DNA from: Candidatus Methanomassiliicoccus intestinalis Issoire-Mx1
Lineage (GTDB): Archaea > Thermoplasmatota > Thermoplasmata > Methanomassiliicoccales > Methanomassiliicoccaceae
DNA: 64,000 nucleotides
Reading direction: 5' to 3'
NCBI RefSeq assembly: GCF_000404225.1
Contig: NC_021353.1
Coordinates: forward strand, 434,001 to 498,000
Positions within the stretch are counted from its first letter, which is position 1. Each line of letters begins with the position of its first letter. Positions 34,162 through 42,672 of the stretch are shown here, in pieces. The position numbers and the translations under genes were made by a program. The notes below the pieces were generated by a model. The model saw only the letters and a program-made list of their open reading frames with translations, was not told where the DNA came from and ran no database searches.

Positions 34162-34452
34162 TTACTCACCGTTCTTTTCCGTATCGACTTGACTAGCCTT
34201 AGCAAGTGTTGCTCCAGAAAGGTCCTTTTTGGACAATGGAGAGTATGCGCTTGCAGTGAATTTTGCAGAGCATTTGGAACATTCCCAAACACCGCTGCTT
34301 ACTCTTTTCACATTATTCCTGTGGCATACTGGACACTCGTGTTTTGCACGCCTAACCTTCATGATGTCACGGGTACGGTTCCTTACGACTACACCGTAAC
34401 GGGCACCGAAACTTCCCGAGCTTCCTACTTTTTCAGTGGACTTGGACGACAT
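34162..34452 (-). CDS. rpl37ae: 50S ribosomal protein eL43 (L37Ae)
   Basis: A 96-residue zinc-binding protein: KVGSSGSFGARYGVVVRNRT and the zinc ribbon HECPVCHRNNVKRVSSGVWE with CSKCSAKFTASAY are the L37Ae signature. The frame continues upstream but the ATG at 34452 gives the family N-terminus. It ends with an unusually long C-terminal tail after the zinc ribbon. Confidence 0.94.
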   Translation of the reverse strand: MSSKSTEKVGSSGSFGARYGVVVRNRTRDIMKVRRAKHECPVCHRNNVKRVSSGVWECSKCSAKFTASAYSPLSKKDLSGATLAKASQVDTEKNGE

Positions 34453-34457
34453 TATTC

Positions 34458-35228
34458 TCACCCAATGAGTTTTCTGAGTTCTTTGCTTATGCAAAGAGAT
34501 GAATCGATCACTTGCTTAACTTCTTCTAGCGTGAATGCACCAGAAAGACCTTTCTGCATAGCCCTTATGTCGCCGTTCTCATCTGTGGTGACTGTAAGGC
34601 GTGCATCTGCGACCTTTTCTTCGTCGAGAGTTGGGTCAAACAATATAGAGTTTTCTATTTTCACAGCTGTAGTCTGAATCGGCAGATGCTTAATCGGCAG
34701 CGGATAATCCTCGCCTTTTTCGCGTTCTGCAGCCGGGACAATTGTTGTAGACAGGGCAGCTGCGGCGGCTAAGAAACACGCATCAAATAAGTTTCCATCA
34801 TAATCAAGGACGTATATGTCCAGGAAATTGATCCAGACTTCTTCACCTTCTGCAATGCACAGCTTTTGAAGATCAATCATCTCGCTTTCTCTTATGCCGC
34901 GGTCAACTACACGTGCTAATTCAATAGCTCCTGCATCTGGCGGTCCGGCTTCAAAATCAGGAGAAGCCATTGGTATAAGCTCTGTATTGGTGGTAAGGAC
35001 TCCGCGGTCTGGTGTATCTGGGAAAGGAGTTCCTACATCCATTTTGATTCCAGCAAGTACTTCGGTCTTTCCAAGCTTCACTCTTGCTGATCCCTGTGCA
35101 CTCTCTATGCAGTTGGTTTCAATCTGAATTTCTCTGTACTCGTTTGCTTCTCTACCGTCAACTCTGCGCCCGACTTGAAGAAGCTTGTTGATATATTCTC
35201 TTTTTATTTCTGCAATCCCTTCAGACAT
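34458..35228 (-). CDS. rrp42: Exosome complex subunit Rrp42
   Basis: A 256-residue RNase PH-fold protein, the non-catalytic partner of Rrp41 in the archaeal exosome ring. The segments YINKLLQVGRRVDGREANEY and DRGIRESEMIDLQKLCIAEG, with FLDIYVLDYDGNLFDACFLA, are characteristic. It starts at an ATG overlapping the Rrp41 stop (TGATG). Confidence 0.95.
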   Translation of the reverse strand: MSEGIAEIKREYINKLLQVGRRVDGREANEYREIQIETNCIESAQGSARVKLGKTEVLAGIKMDVGTPFPDTPDRGVLTTNTELIPMASPDFEAGPPDAGAIELARVVDRGIRESEMIDLQKLCIAEGEEVWINFLDIYVLDYDGNLFDACFLAAAAALSTTIVPAAEREKGEDYPLPIKHLPIQTTAVKIENSILFDPTLDEEKVADARLTVTTDENGDIRAMQKGLSGAFTLEEVKQVIDSSLCISKELRKLIG

Positions 35229-36016
35229 CACTCATCACCTTCTTCATTATGGTCTTCATCAGCGGTGGGTTCAGGTTCTTCTGTATCTTCTGATTGGATT
35301 GAATATTTACGTTTCAGAGCGTCTTTCTGGATCTCGTAAACTTTTTCACATGCTTTTTTACCATATTCCAGTGCAGTATTGAACTCTTCCATCGTCATAT
35401 GGCCATCCATCTGCATCAGGAGGACTTCGCCAGTCCTTGGGATCATAGCGATCGGTAAGTCTGCATTTCCAAAGTTATCTTCTTCCTTATTTAGATCAAG
35501 AACTATGTGGCCATCAGCTTTGCCTATTGCTACAGCAGGAACAAGATCCTTCATGGGAATACCTGCATCTGCCAGTGCCACTGAGGCAGCTGTTAGACCT
35601 GCGCATCTTGTACCCGCATTGGCCTGCAGGACTTCGATATATACATCAATTGATGCGCGGGGATAATTCTCTGTAAAAATCACATACTCTAAAGCTTCAG
35701 ATATGATCTTTGATATCTCTATGGATCTTCTGTCTGGGCCAGGTCTTTTCCTGTCAGATACAGAAAATGAAAGCATATTGTATTTGCATTGTACAATCGC
35801 TTTTGTGGGATTCTGCATGTGTCTTGGGTGGCATTCTCTTGGGCCGTATACAGCACATAATACCTTGTTTTTACCCCACTCCAAATATGCAGATCCGTCT
35901 GCATTGTTTAATACGCCAGCTTCTATCCTTAAAGGACGCATTTCTTCTGCAGTCCTTCCATCAATCCTAATTCCATCTTTGTTAACTAATTCAATATCAG
36001 TTGTCATTCCAGACAT
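35228..36016 (-). CDS. rrp41: Exosome complex exonuclease Rrp41
   Basis: A 262-residue catalytic RNase PH-fold subunit for 3'-5' phosphorolysis. It has DGIRIDGRTAEEMRPLRIEA, SDRKRPGPDRRSIEISKIIS (phosphate-binding) and IYVDVY-like IDVYIEVLQANAGTRCAGLT. The C-terminus has an acidic tail (SEDTEEPEPTADEDHNEEGD) absent from some homologs. A GAGGTG ribosome-binding site precedes the ATG. Confidence 0.96.
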   Translation of the reverse strand: MSGMTTDIELVNKDGIRIDGRTAEEMRPLRIEAGVLNNADGSAYLEWGKNKVLCAVYGPRECHPRHMQNPTKAIVQCKYNMLSFSVSDRKRPGPDRRSIEISKIISEALEYVIFTENYPRASIDVYIEVLQANAGTRCAGLTAASVALADAGIPMKDLVPAVAIGKADGHIVLDLNKEEDNFGNADLPIAMIPRTGEVLLMQMDGHMTMEEFNTALEYGKKACEKVYEIQKDALKRKYSIQSEDTEEPEPTADEDHNEEGDE

Positions 36017-36025
36017 TGTTACACC

Positions 36026-36724
36026 TCACTCTGATTCTTGTACTGGTTGGGCTACAGACTCTAAATATGCTTTCACTCTATCAGTAAGTCCAGAAGAGTG
36101 TGCTGCTTCATCAATCATCTTTATTGCATGATATGCATAGCCGATATTCTCTGTCTCCCCATCGAGCCAGATTCTGCCGTTTTGTCCGACGAATACTCTG
36201 CAGTTTGTGTATCCTTTAATTAATTGTATCATTGAGCCACTCTTTCCAATGACTCTTGGGACCTTGTGGGGAGCGATTTCAACAATTTCTCCACCCTGAA
36301 GTTTTCTCAGTCCCTGTTCCTTCATGGTAACTTGAACTTTCATTGTTTCATCGACCATGAGCACCTTTACAAGCAGAGCATCACCGATTTTCATATAACG
36401 AGAAGTATCTCCAAATTCAACTCTCCATGGCACTTCGTTAACATGCAACGGTGCTGGATAAGGTGAGTTTATTTCGATCAGCCAGTTTGAAGGACCAACG
36501 TCTTCTACAATTCCTATTACATTGTCCCCTACGTTTGGGATATATCTGCCACTTAGGGGAACAACATTAACATAATTCGATTTGACTGTTTTAAATCCCA
36601 TTATTGCAGAATAAATATTCCCATCAGAAACATAAGTGCCAGCGCCGGCTTTGAGCTTCTCTTCTTCGAGCAGCTCCCCGGGCATAACAACCTGACGGGA
36701 TGGTTTTGAAAATTCTTCACTCAT
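36026..36724 (-). CDS. rrp4: Exosome complex RNA-binding subunit Rrp4
   Basis: A 232-residue cap protein of the exosome. It has an N-terminal domain (SRQVVMPGELLEEEKLKAG), an S1 domain (VGDNVIGIVEDVGPSNWLIE), and a KH domain (HKVPRVIGKSGSMIQLIKGY near residue 155). The ATG at 36724 lies behind TAGGAG; an earlier ATG at 36745 is unlikely. It is followed by Rrp41. Confidence 0.95.
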   Translation of the reverse strand: MSEEFSKPSRQVVMPGELLEEEKLKAGAGTYVSDGNIYSAIMGFKTVKSNYVNVVPLSGRYIPNVGDNVIGIVEDVGPSNWLIEINSPYPAPLHVNEVPWRVEFGDTSRYMKIGDALLVKVLMVDETMKVQVTMKEQGLRKLQGGEIVEIAPHKVPRVIGKSGSMIQLIKGYTNCRVFVGQNGRIWLDGETENIGYAYHAIKMIDEAAHSSGLTDRVKAYLESVAQPVQESE

Positions 36725-36774
36725 TTTTAATCTCCTAATGATCACGGTATTTGTTATAGTATATTAAAATAATC

Positions 36775-37479
36775 TTAGAACCCAGCTTTCATTATCTTAG
36801 TTTCTATGTCTCCTTTTGTTCTTTCTGCCAGGGTCGCAAGAAAATCATCTCTGAGGCCTGCGGGTAATTCGACAACTCCAATCCATCCACCATGGGGAGA
36901 CCATTCTTCTTTTATTATCTTCCCACTCTGAGTTATACAATCGTAACATTTCCCGTAGTTCTCTCCAGATAGCTTGATTGCTATCTTGACTTTATCAAAT
37001 TTAATGGGTATCAATGGACGAAGTGCTTTCAATACCATTTCAACCTGTGAATCTACAGATTTAAATGGGTCGATATGCACCTTTGCTTCTTCCATAGCCA
37101 ATTCAATTCGAGCAGGGGGGTGTGGAGCCTGAGTCTGAGGATTTATCGCATTCATTGCTATCACGGCGATAACCCTTCGTCTCTTGGCTTCCATCATCTC
37201 TCTTTTTTGCTCAGTAGTTAATTGAACCTCGCCTTTGAGTATAATCGTTTTTGCTACCTCTAAAGGATCTGAGGTCCTAAACACTTCTACAATCTTCTTT
37301 TCTTCAGCTCTTGTGCCTTTTCTTGCATTGCGAAAGATCTCTTCTATTACTATATACTCTGATAAATCAACGTCTTTTCCGTCTCTGATCAGACGCACGA
37401 CTTTTGGGTCTATGAGGACTTCGAAAGTTTCCCCATGAGACTCTAGTCTAGCAATTATGGCCTCGTCTATATCAACCAT
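36775..37479 (-). CDS. sdo1: Ribosome assembly factor SBDS (Sdo1)
   Basis: A 234-residue protein that releases aIF6 from 50S subunits. It has the three-domain layout: FYSH domain with RLESHGETFEVLIDP and YIVIEEIFRNARKGTRAEEK, a helical middle domain (EQKREMMEAKRRRVIAVIAM), and a ferredoxin-like C-terminus. The location between psmA and rrp4 is the conserved archaeal order. Confidence 0.95.
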   Translation of the reverse strand: MVDIDEAIIARLESHGETFEVLIDPKVVRLIRDGKDVDLSEYIVIEEIFRNARKGTRAEEKKIVEVFRTSDPLEVAKTIILKGEVQLTTEQKREMMEAKRRRVIAVIAMNAINPQTQAPHPPARIELAMEEAKVHIDPFKSVDSQVEMVLKALRPLIPIKFDKVKIAIKLSGENYGKCYDCITQSGKIIKEEWSPHGGWIGVVELPAGLRDDFLATLAERTKGDIETKIMKAGF

Positions 37480-37491
37480 TTAAATCCGAGC

Positions 37492-38214
37492 CTACTCGTT
37501 GTTGGCCTTTTCTACCAAGGTTTCTACTTCAGTGTCGTTAAGGCGTCTGAAATCTTCACCTTCGCAAACGATTCCGATTTCAACAGACTTGGGGTTTAAT
37601 TTCTCTTCCTCTGTGGCTTTCTTCAAAGCTAGAAGCCCGAGAACAATCGCTTCGTCCTGTTCCATGTCTTCTTCGTATTTTTCTTCAAAGAAGTCCATAA
37701 CTACTGTACGGCCTGCACCGATTGCGCCTGCTTTATACGATACTAGGGCACCGGAAGGGTCTGTTTCAAACAAATGTATTCCCTGATCGTCAACACCTGC
37801 TATGAGAAGGGCAGTTCCGAAAGGACGGGCACCACCATACTGCGTAAAATTCTGTTTATAGTCGCAGATCTTTTTAACAAGCATCTCCACGCTTATGTCT
37901 TCATCATATGTGATCCTGTTAACCTGGGCTGTTACTCTAGCTTGATCTACAAGAACACGAGCATCGGCAACAAGTCCAGATGTAGCACATCCGATGTGGC
38001 CATCTATTTGAAAGATCTTTTCAATAGACTTGGGCTCCATGAGCCTGCTAGCAATGCGCTTGTCTACAATCAGCACTACACCATTCTTAAATTTAAGCCC
38101 AACTGTTGTTGTCCCTCTCTTGACTGCTTCCCTGGCATATTCAACCTGGAATAGTCTTCCATCAGGCGAGAATACAGTTATGGCCCTATCATACGCCATC
38201 TGTCCTGCTTGCAT
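37492..38214 (-). CDS. psmA: Proteasome subunit alpha
   Basis: A 240-residue outer-ring subunit of the 20S proteasome. The N-terminal helix AYDRAITVFSPDGRLFQVEY is diagnostic, and GCATSGLVADARVLVDQAR follows near residue 75. It gates substrate entry and docks PAN. A TATA-like element at 38254-38267 (minus strand) and a TTAGGAGTG ribosome-binding site suggest its own promoter within the superoperon. The beta subunit is elsewhere. Confidence 0.96.
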   Translation of the reverse strand: MQAGQMAYDRAITVFSPDGRLFQVEYAREAVKRGTTTVGLKFKNGVVLIVDKRIASRLMEPKSIEKIFQIDGHIGCATSGLVADARVLVDQARVTAQVNRITYDEDISVEMLVKKICDYKQNFTQYGGARPFGTALLIAGVDDQGIHLFETDPSGALVSYKAGAIGAGRTVVMDFFEEKYEEDMEQDEAIVLGLLALKKATEEEKLNPKSVEIGIVCEGEDFRRLNDTEVETLVEKANNE

Positions 38215-38253
38215 TACATCACTCCTAACTACGAAACTTCATTAAAGCACTAC

Positions 38254-38267
38254 TCTAATATATATCT
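38254..38267 (-). promoter_or_regulatory. TATA-like promoter upstream of psmA
   Basis: The minus strand reads AGATATATATTAGA about 45 nt upstream of the psmA ATG, giving a predicted leader of about 20 nt that contains the TTAGGAGTG ribosome-binding site. It lies in the 84-nt gap after pop5. Confidence 0.5.
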
Positions 38268-38298
38268 TAGTTTTGACGCTTTACCTCTGGCCCACAGT

Positions 38299-38592
38299 TT
38301 AGTTTCTTTTTTCACAGGGTTTGAAGTAGCGCTCTCGGATTGTGAGCAGTGTGCCTGAAGTTAAAAGAGTTTTAAAGTCCTTATTATTCATCAGAGCCCT
38401 TGCTTTATCTATATTTGTGCCATTTACTCTGACAATCCCTTTATTTCCGTTGAATTGAATAACCTTTGGCACTGGAATTCCTGCATTTTCAGAATATGAA
38501 CGTAGTGAACACAGCAACTCATCTTCACTGATCTTTTCAGTTGTTTCGAAAACCATGTATCGTCTCCGTCCTCTTTTTGATTTTACTACCAT
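38299..38592 (-). CDS. rnp2: RNase P protein component 2 (Pop5/Rpp14 homolog)
   Basis: A 97-residue RNase P subunit. VKSKRGRRRYMVFETTEKIS at the start and GNKGIVRVNGTNIDKARALM in the second half are typical of Pop5, which is often followed by psmA in archaea. The usual Rpp30 partner gene is not found upstream. Confidence 0.85.
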   Translation of the reverse strand: MVVKSKRGRRRYMVFETTEKISEDELLCSLRSYSENAGIPVPKVIQFNGNKGIVRVNGTNIDKARALMNNKDFKTLLTSGTLLTIRERYFKPCEKRN

Positions 38593-38984
38593 CCGCAGTG
38601 GCTATTTTATCAATGAATATGTAATTTTGCAATGGGGTAGTGTTCAAAGATGCAAGAGAATCTCATCTGCAAATACTGCCGGGCGTACACGCGAAAATTA
38701 TCGAATTGCATATATCGGAAACTTATTTTTGAACGATAAGCGAGTATTTTACTGCGTTAAACACTATGAGATGACTGCACAATTCGATACAATACCCGAT
38801 ATGCCTTCGAAAATCGTATAATTTTAAAGGATTGCAAGCGCGACCCCTACACATCGAGATCACTTATAAAACTAAGCTCGATATGTTAATATACAGTAAT
38901 CTCTTTCCAGAAACACTAGTCGTACTATAATTGCTGTATGCTGCAATGGCATGCATCTGTGTATAAGATTACGTCATCTGGGCC
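38593..38984. other. Intergenic region between divergent pop5 and hdrA transcripts
   Basis: About 390 nt without a gene I can support. A minus-strand TATA-like element near 38611-38622 can serve pop5. Two plus-strand TATA-like elements (CACTTATAAAAC at about 38861-38872 and GTTAATATAC at about 38885-38894) could serve hdrA. ATCGAG and CTCGAT form a 6-bp inverted repeat across the first of these (38853-38882). I see no tRNA or known RNA. Confidence 0.45.
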
Positions 38985-39035
38985 ATGTTTCGGTTAGGCA
39001 AGTTAAATCGATCATTGCCCGGGAAAGGAGGCAAC

Positions 39036-39152
39036 ATGTTCGGGCGAGAAGCTGGGTGTTCTAACGGGGATTACTATCTCTTTATTTCAGAATACCTCGT
39101 CGATCTGAACATTGAATTATTTTACGAGCTAAATCCTAGAGGAGGAGCATAA
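39036..39152 (+). CDS. Possible leader peptide ORF upstream of hdrA
   Basis: An ATG at 39036 is preceded by AAAGGAGG with 4-nt spacing and opens a 38-residue frame (start MFGREAGCSNGDYYLFISEY) whose TAA is directly followed by the hdrA ATG. In frame it could extend to an ATG at 38985 for 55 residues. The perfect abutment and strong ribosome-binding site suggest translation and coupling to hdrA. It may be a regulatory leader peptide, a true small subunit, or chance. I do not recognise it. Confidence 0.4.
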   Translation: MFGREAGCSNGDYYLFISEYLVDLNIELFYELNPRGGA

Positions 39153-42100
39153 ATGGCAGACAAAATGGGTGCAGTTTTAGTCGTCGGAGGAGGTATTTCC
39201 GGCGTACAGACAGCATTGGATCTCGCAGAGTCGGGATTCAAGGTATACCTTGTAGAAAATAAGCCAAGCATAGGTGGAGTAATGAGCCAGTTGGACAAAA
39301 CGTTCCCAACAAACGATTGTTCAATGTGTATCCTGTCACCAAAGCTTGTGGAAGCTTCTAGACATCCAATGATCACTTTGATGACCTTAACAGATGTCTT
39401 ATCGGTTGAGGGCGAAGCACCTAACTTCAAAGTTAAAGTCGTTCACAACCCAAGGTATGTTGATTTCGACAAGTGCGTTGGTTGCGGAATTTGCGCTGAG
39501 AAATGTCCTGTAAAGGTTCCAAACGAATACGATGTAGGACTCATGATCCGCAAAGCAATCTACATTCCATTTGCTCAAGCTGTACCACTCAAATATTCAA
39601 TTGACGCGACAAAGTGTCTAAAGCTTAACAAAGACCGCTGTGGTCTCTGTGAGAAGAATTGTCCCGCAGGAGCAATCAAATATGATGATAAACCAGTGGA
39701 AGAAGAGCTCGATGTAGGAGCTATTATCTTAGCACCTGGTTTCAATGTATTCGATGCTAAATTGAAGAAAGAATATGGATACGGAATTTATCAGAACGTT
39801 TTAACATCTTTAGAGTTTGAGAGATTCTTAAGTGCAACCGGTCCATACGGAGGACATGTTGTCAGACCATCTGACCAGCAGACTCCAAAGAAAGTAGCAT
39901 GGATCCAGTGTGTAGGATCAAGAGATGAAAAGACAGGCAACACCTATTGTTCATCTGTCTGCTGTATGTATGCAATGAAACAAGCAATCATCGCCGGTGA
40001 ACACACTGCAGGTCTGAAGCCAACAATATTCTTCATGGATATCCGTGCATTCGGTAAAGAATTTGAAGATTACAAAGTCCGTGCACAGAATGAATATGGA
40101 ATTCAGATGCACCGTGCAGCCAGGGTTGCCAACATCATTGAAGATCCAGAAACAAAGAATCTCATTCTCCGCTACTCCGATCCTTCAACCAATGAAGTAT
40201 CTGAAGAAGAGTTCGACATGGTAGTACTCTCTGTAGGACTTCAGCCCCCAGTAGGCGCTACATCATTAAGCAAAATTTTCAACATTGATCTCAACAGCTA
40301 TGGATTCGCTGGAACATCAACATACAGCCCACTGAGCTCCAGCCGTGATGGTATCTTTGTAACTGGTGCTTTCGCAGCTCCAAAAGATATTCCTACATCT
40401 GTAGCAGAGGCGTCTGGTGCAGCAGCTAAAGCAGGTGCTTATATTGCTGACAAGAGAGGAGTCCTCGAAGAAAGCGCAGTACAGGAAATCGATGTCGAAG
40501 GACAAGAACCGAGAATCGGTGTACTCGTATGCGATTGCGGTATCAACATCGCTGGTACAATCGATGTTCCAGCTGTAGTTGAGTATGCAAAGAGCCTGAA
40601 GAATGTTGAATATGCAGAAGAAGGAAAATACGCCTGCTCTGCTGACTGTCAGGAAAGGATTAAAGATTTAATTAAAGAACACAACCTCAACAGGTTTGTA
40701 GTTGCTTCATGCACGCCCCGTACCCACGAGCCTCTCTTCCAGAGCACAATCAAAGAAGCTGGACTTAACCCGTACCTCTTTGAAATGGCAAACATTAGAG
40801 ACCAGTGCTCTTGGATTCACATGAACGAGCCTGAAAAAGCTACCAAGAAAGCAAAAGACCTCGTTCGTATGGCTGTTGCTAAATCAAGGCTTCTCGAACC
40901 TCTCTATGAGAGCAAGCTTCCAGTTACCCACTCTGCTGTAGTAGTCGGAGGAGGTATTTCCGGTATGACAGCTGCTCTGGACATCGCAGCCCAGGGATTC
41001 AAAGTTGACATCATCGAAAGGACTGGTGCGCTCGGAGGAAATGCAGCTAAAATCCACCACGAAGAAGACGGCAAGAAAATCAGCACTTTTGCAAAAGAGC
41101 TTGCTGATAAAGTCAGCGCTGACAAGAACATCACTGTTCACTTAAACACTGAAGTTCAGGATGTCGGCGGTTTCGTTGGTAACTTCAAGATCCAGACAAG
41201 CCAGGGTGAAATTGAGACTGGTAGCGTTGTAGTAGCTGTAGGTGCTGAGGAATATAAACCAACAGAATACCTATACGGACAGAACAGCAACGTTGTAACT
41301 CAGTTAGAACTGGAAGAAAAGATGGAAAGTGGAAACATTCCAGCAAAGAGAATTGCAATGATTCAGTGTGTTGGATCCCGTAACACCGATGCTCCATACT
41401 GCAGCAGAGTCTGTTGCGCCAATGCAATCAAGAATGCAATCAGCCTCAAGAAAGCCGATCCTTCAAAAGACATCTACGTCTTCCACAAGGATATCAGAAC
41501 ATACGGATTCCGCGAGGACCTTTACAAAGAAGCAAGCAGTCTTGGAGTTAAATTCATCCGTGTACCTGAGGACAAACCACCAATGGTTTCACAAGATGGA
41601 TCTGCATTAACTCTCACTGCTTTCGACACAATTCTTGGTGATGACATCACAATCCGCCCAGACATGGTTGTCTTAAGCACAGGTATCCGCCCGCACGCTG
41701 ACAATGAAGAACTGGCAAAGATGCTCAAAGTACCTCTCAGCAAAGACAAATACTTCTTAGAGGCACACATGAAGCTCCGTCCAGTGGACTTTGCTACAAA
41801 CGGTGTTTACCTTGCTGGTCTTGCCCACTGGCCTAAATTCTCAGATGAGTCAATGGCTCAGGCATCCGGTGCAGCTGCTCGTGCTATCACCATCATTTCC
41901 AAACCAGAACTCAAGAGTGAGGGTGTAATCGCAGCTGTCAACGACGATGCATGCGATGGATGTGCAATCTGCGAACCAGTTTGTGAATACAAAGCAATCA
42001 CCATTGTCGTTGATCCAAAAGATGCAGAGAAAAAGAAAGCTGTCGTCAACGAGGGTCTGTGCAAAGGATGCGGTTGCTGTGTAGCAGCTTGCCCATCTGG

Positions 42101-42176
42101 TGCCATGGAACAGCGTGGATTCAAAAACCAGCAGATTATCGCTGCAATCGATGCTGCACTTGAGGAGTGTGACTGA
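39153..42176 (+). CDS. hdrA: Heterodisulfide reductase subunit A, enlarged two-FAD-module form
   Basis: Flavin-based electron-bifurcating subunit of the soluble Hdr-Mvh complex. At 1007 residues it exceeds the usual ~650. Order: FAD module 1 (VVGGGISGVQTAL, residues 10-22) with CSMCILSP and an inserted ferredoxin domain (CVGCGICAEKCPVK near 110 and CGLCEKNCPAG near 165), then the HdrA N-terminal-type domain (GVLVCDCGINIAGTID near 455, ACSADCQERIK, SCTPRTHEPLF), then FAD module 2 (VVGGGISGMTAAL near 600), and two C-terminal 4Fe-4S motifs (CDGCAICEPVCE, CKGCGCCVAACPSG). A GGAGGAG site precedes the ATG. It overlaps none of its neighbours; mvhD follows after 2 nt. Confidence 0.93.
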   Translation: MADKMGAVLVVGGGISGVQTALDLAESGFKVYLVENKPSIGGVMSQLDKTFPTNDCSMCILSPKLVEASRHPMITLMTLTDVLSVEGEAPNFKVKVVHNPRYVDFDKCVGCGICAEKCPVKVPNEYDVGLMIRKAIYIPFAQAVPLKYSIDATKCLKLNKDRCGLCEKNCPAGAIKYDDKPVEEELDVGAIILAPGFNVFDAKLKKEYGYGIYQNVLTSLEFERFLSATGPYGGHVVRPSDQQTPKKVAWIQCVGSRDEKTGNTYCSSVCCMYAMKQAIIAGEHTAGLKPTIFFMDIRAFGKEFEDYKVRAQNEYGIQMHRAARVANIIEDPETKNLILRYSDPSTNEVSEEEFDMVVLSVGLQPPVGATSLSKIFNIDLNSYGFAGTSTYSPLSSSRDGIFVTGAFAAPKDIPTSVAEASGAAAKAGAYIADKRGVLEESAVQEIDVEGQEPRIGVLVCDCGINIAGTIDVPAVVEYAKSLKNVEYAEEGKYACSADCQERIKDLIKEHNLNRFVVASCTPRTHEPLFQSTIKEAGLNPYLFEMANIRDQCSWIHMNEPEKATKKAKDLVRMAVAKSRLLEPLYESKLPVTHSAVVVGGGISGMTAALDIAAQGFKVDIIERTGALGGNAAKIHHEEDGKKISTFAKELADKVSADKNITVHLNTEVQDVGGFVGNFKIQTSQGEIETGSVVVAVGAEEYKPTEYLYGQNSNVVTQLELEEKMESGNIPAKRIAMIQCVGSRNTDAPYCSRVCCANAIKNAISLKKADPSKDIYVFHKDIRTYGFREDLYKEASSLGVKFIRVPEDKPPMVSQDGSALTLTAFDTILGDDITIRPDMVVLSTGIRPHADNEELAKMLKVPLSKDKYFLEAHMKLRPVDFATNGVYLAGLAHWPKFSDESMAQASGAAARAITIISKPELKSEGVIAAVNDDACDGCAICEPVCEYKAITIVVDPKDAEKKKAVVNEGLCKGCGCCVAACPSGAMEQRGFKNQQIIAAIDAALEECD

Positions 42177-42178
42177 AC

Positions 42179-42655
42179 ATGACTACATCAGAAATGGCAA
42201 CAACTTCCAGCGAAACATTCGAACCAAAGATCATTGCATTCTGTTGCAACTGGTGCTCTTACGCCGGAGCAGATCTGGCAGGGGTATCCAGGCTTCAGAT
42301 GCCTACAAACTTCTTAGTCATCAGAGCCATGTGCTCTGCTAGGGTCGATCCCGAACACGTTCTCCGTGCCTTCTCAAAAGGCGCTGACGGAGTACTTGTT
42401 TTAGGTTGCCACCCTGCTGATTGTCACTACATCGGGGGAAACTATAGAACTAGGAGAAGAATTGCACTACTCAAGATGCTGCTTGAGCAGTATGGTTTAG
42501 ATCCTGAGCGTCTCCACTTAGAGTGGGTTTCTGCCTCAGAAGGAACAAGATTCCAGGCGACAATCAAAGAATTCACAGAGAAAATGAGACAGCTAGGACC
42601 CAGTCCGCTTAGGGGTGCAGACAAAGATCCAAACCGCGAAGCTGCAGGGTACTAA
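42179..42655 (+). CDS. mvhD: F420-non-reducing hydrogenase iron-sulfur subunit D
   Basis: A 158-residue electron-transfer protein linking the hydrogenase to HdrA. It has the 2Fe-2S-type Cys set CCNWCSYAGADLAG near residue 20, CSAR near 45 and LGCHPADCHY near residue 75, as in other MvhD proteins. The order hdrA-mvhD-mvhG-mvhA and the tight spacing support one operon. Start is the first ATG, 2 nt after the hdrA stop. Confidence 0.93.
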   Translation: MTTSEMATTSSETFEPKIIAFCCNWCSYAGADLAGVSRLQMPTNFLVIRAMCSARVDPEHVLRAFSKGADGVLVLGCHPADCHYIGGNYRTRRRIALLKMLLEQYGLDPERLHLEWVSASEGTRFQATIKEFTEKMRQLGPSPLRGADKDPNREAAGY

Positions 42656-42672
42656 ACAGGAGGGTAAAAATT

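Noticed and set aside
38555..38821. 88-residue plus-strand frame starting inside pop5
   Set aside because: It begins antisense to the pop5 start, covers that gene's promoter, and has no ribosome-binding site or family resemblance.
39005..39060. Possible SRP (7S) RNA helix 8 around GCCCGGGAAAGGAGGCAAC
   Set aside because: The GGAA tetraloop is not flanked by the conserved pairs or the AGCA internal loop, and no Alu domain or closing helix is seen. The AGGAGG is better explained as a ribosome-binding site.
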